Assembly (NCBI GenBank): GCA_003134655.1
Contig: PLBY01000119.1
Span: forward strand, 1 to 64,000
Length of the DNA: 64,000 bases
Direction of reading: 5' to 3'
Source of the DNA: Acidobacteriaceae bacterium
GTDB taxonomy: Bacteria > Acidobacteriota > Terriglobia > Terriglobales > Acidobacteriaceae
Shown: one piece after another, positions 25,222-31,280 of the stretch
Numbering within the stretch: position 1 is the first letter of the stretch
How the letters are laid out: the number at the start of each line of letters is the position of its first letter
Notes under the pieces: generated by a model
Database searches by the model: none
Seen by the model: only the letters and a program-made list of their open reading frames with translations
What the model was told of the DNA's origin: nothing
Translations under genes and position numbers: made by a program

Positions 25222-26007
25222 TCATTTTCCTACGGGTTCAATCTTCAACTTCGCATGTATCTTGTGAGCACTTAAAGAGCGGATATAGTGCACCACGTCC
25301 CATCTCTGATCTGCGTTCAGGGCTGCGGCAAACGACGGCATCGGGGTTCCATCAAGCCCAGTGACCAAATCGCGGAACATGTCCTGGTCCGACTCTCCGC
25401 ACTTGAACTTCGATCCGCTTGTAAAGTCAAACGGCGTGATCGGATAACCCTTGCTGTCGACGAGAGTGGCGGCCGATGGACCTTGGCCCTTCCCATCTTT
25501 GCCATGGCAGGACCAACAATTCATGCTCTGAAAGAGTCCGGCGCCGCGCTGAATACTCTCCGCGGTAGCAGGCGGCTCGGGTGGAATTTCGACTGGAGCC
25601 CCCGGCTTCTCCTCCTGAAACGCTGGCGAGAAAGTCTTTATATAGGCAACCAGGTCCACGCGCTCCTGGCGCAGAAGGGGCTGCCACGAGGGCATGCCGC
25701 TGGCGTGAACGCCTCGGCTGATAGTGTCATACAGATCAGTGTCGAGAGGCAGACTTCCGCTGGGCGTGGATCGGCATTTGAACATTGCCTTGGTGAAGTC
25801 GCGAGGCTTGGGATCAAGGTAAGGAGCGCTCTCCCCACGCCCGTCTCCGTCCACGCCGTGGCAGAAAATGCAGTACCGTTCGTAGAGGGCTTTGCCGCGC
25901 TTCGCGTTGCCCGCCAACTTGCCGACGTGGCTCTCCTGCGCAGAGCCGGTCACGCTCCACAATATGCAGGCAAGAATCACCGCAGCACCCGCCCATTTGA
26001 GTTTCAT
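25222..26007 (-). CDS. Exported diheme c-type cytochrome
   Basis: A 261-residue periplasmic protein with two cytochrome c domains. The first heme site is CIFCHGVDGDGRG (about residue 48) and the second is CWSCHGKDGKGQG (about residue 158). Candidate distal Met ligands are in GMPSWQP and TPMPSF. The signal peptide is residues 1-24 (WAGAAVILACILWSVTGSA). Start ATG 26007 is preferred because the upstream 12 codons push basic residues before the signal segment and overlap the previous gene. It should carry electrons between the neighbouring outer-membrane CxxCH barrel and the cupredoxin-like protein. Confidence 0.9.
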   Translation of the reverse strand: MKLKWAGAAVILACILWSVTGSAQESHVGKLAGNAKRGKALYERYCIFCHGVDGDGRGESAPYLDPKPRDFTKAMFKCRSTPSGSLPLDTDLYDTISRGVHASGMPSWQPLLRQERVDLVAYIKTFSPAFQEEKPGAPVEIPPEPPATAESIQRGAGLFQSMNCWSCHGKDGKGQGPSAATLVDSKGYPITPFDFTSGSKFKCGESDQDMFRDLVTGLDGTPMPSFAAALNADQRWDVVHYIRSLSAHKIHAKLKIEPVGK

Positions 26008-26026
26008 ACGCACAGCAGCCCTCCTC

Positions 26027-27376
26027 CTAAAAGTCGAAATCAAAGCCCATCAGATAGCTGCTGTGAACATCGTCTTTGCCGGACAGTGGTGCCGCTCCGG
26101 CATTACTGATCCTGGAATATTCCTGTAGCCAGGCCAAGCCCGCGCGCGGGCTCATAATCGGATACCAGCGATAGCCTGCAGTCCAGGTGTCAAAGTTCCC
26201 CGAGTTGCTGGGAATGCCAGGGTGTGCCTGCCGCGACATGCGATTCAGTTCATACCGCCCGATCAGAATCCAGCGAGGATTCGGGTTGTAGTGTCCCTCG
26301 ACGAACCCACCGTTCCACGAAGGGCCGGCGGCACCCAGCGGCAAACTGAATGGCTGATTGGACGGAACCGAATTCCCGAGAAACACATTGTCATATCCGT
26401 GCATAAAGAAGGTGTAGAAGTCAGCTTTGTTCACATACCAATGTCCGTAGGCCCCAACACGATAGAAGCCGCGATTTCCCATGCCTGTTCCGGGGAGTTG
26501 TGTACCTCCTTGCGTCTGGAAGAATGTTGGGGACTTTCCAAAATAGCCATAAACACCGACCTGCTGCCTTCCAAACCAAGATGCCTCGAAAGACTGATTG
26601 AAATTGGCATAGACGTCGTACGCTCCGTTCGCAGGCGCGCCCCCGGCGCCATTGCTATTGCTCACGACGGCGACGGAATACCGGGTGGCGTCGTTCTCCG
26701 AGTGCCCTAGCAACTCGACACCGATTTGCGGAAAACCAATACCTGCAAAGAAATTGTTGTCGCCGGGTGGAGTGAAGAAATAGGTCTGGTACAAGCCTCC
26801 GGTGTTGTTGAGGGTGAGAGAACGCTCCTGAGAGATGGGTTCGTCAAGTTCGAACCTTCCCATCTTGAAATTCAACCAGCGAGATCCGGCAAGCTGGTCG
26901 AAGCGGACCCAGGCCTGAGACAAGCTGATGCTGTTGTTCCCGATGAAGGGCTGAATGAAGAAGGAGATATTCTGATAAAGCGTCCCGGCCGTAATCACGT
27001 CAAGTCCGCCGAGGTCGAAGCCGGATGTCGTTACCGATGACTCCACCAACCCGCTGCCGCCGCTGCCCGCAACCATATCGACCGCTTGGCGACTGTTGTT
27101 TTCGCGGTGCCACAGCGGGATCGTCCGAAACATGATCGGCCAGTAGGCGGGTTCGTGGTAGATGGGTGCGTCACGCCCGTTGCCCAGTTGGTATCCATTG
27201 TCTTTGAAGGTTTGGCCAAAATTGTTGAGCATGGGCCACGCCTCGTGACAAGCGGAGCAGGGCAGGCCGTACTTGCGGGCGAAAGCGGGAATTCCATGTG
27301 CCGGTGGTATGGCCGCCAGCAGAATCACCAAGGCCAACGACTGCTGGCGGATTTTCTTGAACGTTCCGATTCTCAT
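26027..27376 (-). CDS. Outer-membrane beta-barrel with N-terminal CxxCH heme motif
   Basis: A 449-residue protein. The signal peptide is about 1-28, then FARKYGLPCSACHEAWPML gives one c-type heme-binding CxxCH (residues 40-44) close to the mature N-terminus. The rest alternates as amphipathic strands with aromatic girdles (WILIGRYELNRM, GYRWYPIMSPRAGLAWLQEY). It ends with DFDF, the terminal-aromatic signature recognised by the BAM machinery. It should be a porin-like barrel carrying a heme at the periplasmic mouth. Its ATG overlaps the stop of the regulator gene by four bases, so the two are translationally coupled. Confidence 0.78.
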   Translation of the reverse strand: MRIGTFKKIRQQSLALVILLAAIPPAHGIPAFARKYGLPCSACHEAWPMLNNFGQTFKDNGYQLGNGRDAPIYHEPAYWPIMFRTIPLWHRENNSRQAVDMVAGSGGSGLVESSVTTSGFDLGGLDVITAGTLYQNISFFIQPFIGNNSISLSQAWVRFDQLAGSRWLNFKMGRFELDEPISQERSLTLNNTGGLYQTYFFTPPGDNNFFAGIGFPQIGVELLGHSENDATRYSVAVVSNSNGAGGAPANGAYDVYANFNQSFEASWFGRQQVGVYGYFGKSPTFFQTQGGTQLPGTGMGNRGFYRVGAYGHWYVNKADFYTFFMHGYDNVFLGNSVPSNQPFSLPLGAAGPSWNGGFVEGHYNPNPRWILIGRYELNRMSRQAHPGIPSNSGNFDTWTAGYRWYPIMSPRAGLAWLQEYSRISNAGAAPLSGKDDVHSSYLMGFDFDF

Positions 27377-27759
27377 TTAGCCTCCGCACCCGCAGTCAGC
27401 AGCACGCTGCCAGCGGTGTAGTCGTCGTCCTGAGGGACAAATTTGTAGCCGACCCCGTGCACGGTTCGAATAAACACGGGACAATCAGGATTGCTCTCGA
27501 TTTTTTGCCGCAGTTTCGCGATGCAGTTATCCACCGTGCGGTAACTGGCACGCTTGCGCTTGGGCCATGCAGAAGAGATGAGCCGTCGGCGGGATATGAC
27601 AATCTTCGGTCGGGAAACTAGAAACTTCAGCACTTTGAACTCCCGGAGAGTGATCTGAACCGGCCGACCGGCGCGACAGAGTTCCATCCTTCGGAAATCC
27701 AGCGAGATTTCCCCGAACTGCGTCACCTGACTGATGCTCTTGACTTGAGAATCTGTCAT
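27373..27759 (-). CDS. Receiver-less OmpR/PhoB-type winged-helix regulator
   Basis: A 128-residue DNA-binding protein consisting almost only of a Trans_reg_C winged helix: FGEISLDFRRMELCRAGRPV, ITLREFKVLKFLVSRP, then YRTVDNCIAKLRQKIE (recognition helix) and FIRTVHGVGYKFVP (wing). There is no receiver domain and no conserved Asp, so it is not a classical response regulator. I start at ATG 27759 because a TAAGGT -10 candidate abuts the upstream ATG 27798, placing that codon at the promoter. It overlaps the barrel gene. Operator E, made of PhoB-type 11-bp units, lies directly upstream, so autoregulation is likely. It is the best local candidate to bind all six operators. Confidence 0.85.
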   Translation of the reverse strand: MTDSQVKSISQVTQFGEISLDFRRMELCRAGRPVQITLREFKVLKFLVSRPKIVISRRRLISSAWPKRKRASYRTVDNCIAKLRQKIESNPDCPVFIRTVHGVGYKFVPQDDDYTAGSVLLTAGAEAK

Positions 27760-27798
27760 GTTCAGGTCTGCGGCTTCCGTCGAATCTACCTGCCGCAT

Positions 27799-27855
27799 AC
27801 CTTAGCTCTGGCGACTTAATGGACTTGTCACGGAACGGTCACATTCTTGTTAAAT
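27799..27855 (-). promoter_or_regulatory. Operator copy E and promoter of regulator-cytochrome operon
   Basis: Plus-strand units begin at 27825 (TTGTCACGGAA), 27836 (CGGTCACATTC) and 27847 (TTGTTAAATCC), 11 bp apart. Reading with the gene, TTAACAAGAATGTGAC matches operator D (TTGACAAGAATGTGAC). TAAGGT on the minus strand (27804-27799) is a -10 candidate 19 bp after the last unit. Confidence 0.65.
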
Positions 27856-27939
27856 CCGTGCACCGGATGAATTCGTTCAGGTCGCGGTCCGTTTAGCTGC
27901 CAAGAAGATCAGTAGGAAGGAGGCGTTTCGCACTCATGA

Positions 27940-28095
27940 CAGGCGCTTCTGACGAGCGTTGGATAAGACGATCTTCGGACGCGAGTTAAGAACCAAACCG
28001 AGCTTCAACACTCTGATGGAGATTTGGAAGAACTACTTTTCCCCTGCGGGCGAGGCAAGTTCCGCCCGGCGTGGACCACTGGAAATCGATGGGAG
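27940..28095 (-). pseudogene. Decayed copy of OmpR-type winged-helix gene
   Basis: On the minus strand, PRRAELASPAGEK, an in-frame stop, then FFQISIRVLKLGLVLNSRPK and IVLS line up with FRRMELCRAGRPV, ITLREFKVLKFLV, SRPKIVIS of the intact regulator 150 bp away. DNA similarity is also visible around the SRPKIV codons. A stop, a small insertion and loss of the recognition helix show it is dead. It looks like a degraded duplicate or a distinct relative of the regulator. The rest of 28095-28330 shows no recognisable gene. Confidence 0.55.
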
Positions 28096-28330
28096 TTTGA
28101 AGTTTAGGTCGGTGCGCCATTTTCGCAGCAGCAGCATGGGAAAGGCGATTATAGACTCGACTAATTCATTGACCTGGCATGCCAAGCGTGGTCAAGTTGT
28201 CGACGTAGAACGTTCACGCCTCGCCCGTCATCTCCTGCGGTGCCAACCGCGCGAGATCGGATGCCCGCTTGAATCGCAGACCGATCTAAGCCACAGGCCG
28301 AAAAGCCTAGAGCAGAGATGCGAGGCTCGG

Positions 28331-28834
28331 CTATGCGGCTCGCGCCTCTGCCATCGCTTCATACTCCTGCTCCGACTCGGCGGGCAGTAGGACCCACATC
28401 GTGTAGATGCCGAGCGCCGTTCCGAACGGAATGTTGGTGAACAGAGAAACAAACGCCACTACCAGAACGAGAACTCGAGCCCACGGCTCCCGCTGCAACA
28501 GTCCCCATCCCGCAATGAACCCGCATGCGGCCTTGGCCAGCAATAGAATTGCGACAGTGCTCAACAGCGGAGTCAGGAACGCGGGCGGTCCCCCCTCGAT
28601 TCCCCCTCTGCGCAGGTGTACCAGCAACGTATTCGCAATGACGTACAGGATTACACCGCCGATCGTAGTGAAGGCCGACAGCGCGAGCCACAACAGGCCT
28701 ACCAACCGGAAATGCTCTTGCACTCGGCCCGCACGGTGCTGCATCAACGACACCGGGCCAACGATCTGCTTGCCGCACTTGCTGCAAAACGCCTGACCTG
28801 GCTGTACTGCTGCGCCGCATCCATCGCAGAACAT
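28331..28834 (-). CDS. Zinc-ribbon membrane protein
   Basis: A 167-residue protein. An N-terminal zinc ribbon (MFCDGCGAAVQPGQAFCSKC, two CxxC pairs) is followed by about four membrane segments (FRLVGLLWLALSAFTTIGGV, STVAILLLAKAACGFIAG, VLVLVVAFVSLF, GIYTMWVLL). This zinc-ribbon-plus-small-membrane-domain layout is widespread and of unknown function. ATG 28834 is chosen over 28861 because GGGGAGGA ends four bases before it and because the ribbon begins there. A charged Glu/Ala tail ends the protein. It is monocistronic. Confidence 0.8.
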   Translation of the reverse strand: MFCDGCGAAVQPGQAFCSKCGKQIVGPVSLMQHRAGRVQEHFRLVGLLWLALSAFTTIGGVILYVIANTLLVHLRRGGIEGGPPAFLTPLLSTVAILLLAKAACGFIAGWGLLQREPWARVLVLVVAFVSLFTNIPFGTALGIYTMWVLLPAESEQEYEAMAEARAA

Positions 28835-28861
28835 GAATTCCTCCCCGAACTTTTCCGCCAC

Positions 28862-29262
28862 GTCTGTTCGCTACAAAATACTTACAACAGTTGATACGCA
28901 GAAAGCGCGCCACAGTTCCATCTCATCAAAACTGTGTTGGGAATCCTGGAGTTTACGCGCCGCGCGCGAAAGGAATGCATAAACGAAGAGGCCACCCGGC
29001 AACAGGGCAGCCTCTTCTTCAAGGGAGAATAGTTCCAACGGAGCTTTGAAATCCGTCAAAACTTTCTGCGCAAATCTTATGAGTCTAAAAACAGGGGTGT
29101 CAAGGGATTTTTGTGAAATAAATGTCTTTGTTTTCAATTAGTTACAGAACCAATCAATATCCCTCGCGAGTGTAGCAAATTGAGACAAAAGCCCTCCAGG
29201 AAAGTCCTAAGCCGATCTATCTAAAGCCACTTACCCCGAGTTCGGACGATGTTTGGAGGAAA
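28862..29262. other. Intergenic stretch with a hairpin
   Basis: About 400 bp between two minus-strand genes. An 88-codon open frame on the minus strand (28871-29137) has no ribosome-binding site or family resemblance and includes the hairpin at 28986-29018, so I do not call it. The zinc-ribbon gene's promoter should lie here. Confidence 0.4.
28986..29018. terminator. Hairpin GAAGAGGC/GCCTCTTC, probable terminator
   Basis: An 8-bp perfect stem with an inner CCC/GGG stem. It has no strong T tract on either side, so it may be a weak terminator for the DUF gene 29263-30468 or an RNA-stability element. Confidence 0.35.
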
Positions 29263-30468
29263 CTAGGAGCGATTTTGGGGTGCCGGGCGACCCCCATCTG
29301 TCCCGCTTTGGGAGGCTCCTTTGACCACCGTCTCGGTGAGGTGCAACGAGATGAATTCCATCTGTTCGGGGCGGTCGAAGATCTTGTCGGGATACCAGCG
29401 CTTCATCAAAATGCGAATTCCCCCGAACGCCACGCCGGCCACCACCGCGAGTCCTGCGAGAATCCCGCAGAGAACCACGATGTTGAGAATCAGCATGTAG
29501 AGATCGCGCACCTGCGGATCATTGGTCGGCTGGTGCCAGGTAACGCTCGCTTCCCAGTTGACCCGTCCCAGCAGGGACTTCGCATCGCTGTCGGAAACAG
29601 GTCCGGTTGCGATCGCAACAATGGGTCCCGTCCGCTTATCAAAGAAAGAACCTGAACTCTCAACGCTGGACACGCCCGACTGCGGTTGGCCCATCTGATG
29701 CGCTGCATCGATGCGGCGCAAGTGTTCGGCCGCCATTTGCGGCGTGGGATACGAGATCAGCATCAGCGTCGCTTCCCCGCTCGATGTGTTATAGCGCGCC
29801 AGGCTCACTTCCGAACTCGCACCGAAATCCACTAAATCCGCCGAAACTGGCGGCGCCTGCGCGGCCAGTGCCGCGGGGCCCATCACATATTTCCTCGTGT
29901 TCGCGATGTAGTCATGGTGGGGCATGAATTCGATGAACGTGGGGAGGTTCGCGGAATTTCCACTGGGACGCGGCAATAACCCCGCCAGTTCACGCAACTG
30001 CGCTCCCGACATCGCCGACTCTTTGCTGAACTGCGCATCCACCAGCACATTCCCGCGGTAGAAGAGCATGCGCAGGCCCAGAGATGAACCCTGATCATCA
30101 ATCTTCTCTTTCGTCATCTCCGGTTGCAGATAGAACGTGTAGGCACCGAAGGCGCCGGAAGCGTCGGCGAAGCGCGCGGCGCGCAGCTTCAGCGTGCGGC
30201 CGTCGTCCCGCGTGTACGTGGCAGTCGCCAAATCCGAGAAGCGGTACTCCTTAAGAACAGCGGCGTTGGTAGGATCCGCTTGCGTAGGGTCCTTGCTGAC
30301 CTGGGGAGTCCCCTGCATCTGCCACCCCCCAAACTCTTGCGGAAGCAGAGCCGGAGCTTGCTCGGCAGCGCGAGCCGGCGCCTGCACCGCGGGCTTGCTT
30401 GCGGCAACAGCCATGCCCAAAAGGCATGCGAGAGAAATCACAACGCCTACAGAACGGGAAATACTCAT
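29263..30468 (-). CDS. Exported DUF6599-like protein with C-terminal membrane anchor
   Basis: A 401-residue protein. The signal peptide is about 1-22 (VGVVISLACLLGMAVAA). A periplasmic region of about 320 residues includes LLPQEFGGWQMQG, AVLKEYRFSDLATATYTRD and FPHHDY-like elements. A membrane span (ILNIVVLCGILAGLAVVAGV, about 345-370) is followed by a short cytoplasmic tail with FDRPEQMEFISLHL. This arrangement is common in Acidobacteriota proteins annotated as DUF6599; the function is unknown. I use ATG 30468; an ATG at 30501 would add 11 residues before the signal peptide. It is divergent from the PilZ gene. Confidence 0.7.
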   Translation of the reverse strand: MSISRSVGVVISLACLLGMAVAASKPAVQAPARAAEQAPALLPQEFGGWQMQGTPQVSKDPTQADPTNAAVLKEYRFSDLATATYTRDDGRTLKLRAARFADASGAFGAYTFYLQPEMTKEKIDDQGSSLGLRMLFYRGNVLVDAQFSKESAMSGAQLRELAGLLPRPSGNSANLPTFIEFMPHHDYIANTRKYVMGPAALAAQAPPVSADLVDFGASSEVSLARYNTSSGEATLMLISYPTPQMAAEHLRRIDAAHQMGQPQSGVSSVESSGSFFDKRTGPIVAIATGPVSDSDAKSLLGRVNWEASVTWHQPTNDPQVRDLYMLILNIVVLCGILAGLAVVAGVAFGGIRILMKRWYPDKIFDRPEQMEFISLHLTETVVKGASQSGTDGGRPAPQNRS

Positions 30469-30667
30469 GAATTGGCCCCGGACTTCAGAACTCCTGCTCA
30501 TAATTAGACCACAGACAGGGGAGAAAGGTTTCCGAAACCTCGTAACCCCATGATCCGCCGCAACTTTGAGCAGTACTTGGAGGATGGTTACCTAAGTGCC
30601 TCACTCCTACTCATCGGAGCCATTCACAACGGTCGCATCTGCGGGCAAACTATCAGTGGGTGCAGGA

Positions 30668-31048
30668 ATGTCAGCAAGCAGTGTGGACACGGAACAGCGG
30701 CGGGCGAATCGCACGAAAGCAGTTCTTCCCGTAAGAGTAAAAGGCAAAGACAGCTCGGGAAAGCCGTTTGAAGAGCTGGTGCATACGCTGGATGTGACCC
30801 CGGAAGGAGCGCGTTTGGGCTCTGTCCGTCGCGAACTGAATTTGCACGACGAGATCACGGTTTTTTATCGCCAGCGAAAAATACAGTTTCGCGTGGTGTG
30901 GACGAAGAAGATGAAGGGCACGTCCGAGTTTCAGGTTGGACTGCAGGCAGTGAGCCACGACAGTGAAGCGTGGGGGCTGAGTCTTCCGGAATTTAGGCGC
31001 CAGCCCGCTTCGCAGGAATCGGTTTCTCTGGCCTCAGTGGTCGCTTAG
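30668..31048 (+). CDS. PilZ-domain protein
   Basis: A 126-residue protein dominated by a PilZ domain: RRANRTKAVLPVRV (the RxxxR c-di-GMP-binding motif) and LDVTPEGARLGS (the D/NxSxxG-like second motif, here DVTPEGA), then barrel strands DEITVFYRQRKIQFRVVW. The second motif has Thr in place of Ser, common in family members. It should be a cytoplasmic c-di-GMP effector. ATG 30668 follows GCAGGA; an upstream ATG at 30596 is possible. It lies 18 bp before the small pilin gene, suggesting c-di-GMP control of a surface appendage. Confidence 0.8.
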   Translation: MSASSVDTEQRRANRTKAVLPVRVKGKDSSGKPFEELVHTLDVTPEGARLGSVRRELNLHDEITVFYRQRKIQFRVVWTKKMKGTSEFQVGLQAVSHDSEAWGLSLPEFRRQPASQESVSLASVVA

Positions 31049-31066
31049 CAAGAAAGGGAGAAGTTC

Positions 31067-31246
31067 ATGAGCTACTCATATCGCAATCTTTGGTCGGATC
31101 GGCTTTGGTCGGATGAAGAAGGGCAAGACATCGCCGAATACTCGGTCATGCTCGCCGTGATCCTCGTGATTGTCGTGGGCACGGTGCGCCTGATCGGCTC
31201 CAACGCGGGAGCCATCTTTTCGCAGGTGGGCAGCTCGATTCAGTAG
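31067..31246 (+). CDS. Flp-type small pilin, 59 aa
   Basis: A 59-residue protein of type IVb (Flp/Fap) pilin form. A short basic leader MSYSYRNLWSDRLWSDEEG precedes the prepilin-like QDIAEYSVMLAVILVIVVG hydrophobic helix (residues 20-38), with the conserved E at +5 of the helix and Y next to it. The tail is NAGAIFSQVGSSIQ. AAGGGAGAA lies seven bases before ATG 31067. No tad/cpa assembly genes are in this window, so it may be an orphan locus feeding a Tad system elsewhere. The leader is longer and repeats LWSDRLWSDE, which is unusual. Confidence 0.85.
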   Translation: MSYSYRNLWSDRLWSDEEGQDIAEYSVMLAVILVIVVGTVRLIGSNAGAIFSQVGSSIQ

Positions 31247-31280
31247 GGCGGGAACCCTCTCATTCGGGTCTTGAATGCAA

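Noticed and set aside
28871..29137. An 88-codon minus-strand frame
   Set aside because: It contains the 28986-29018 hairpin, lacks a ribosome-binding site and resembles nothing known; treated as intergenic.
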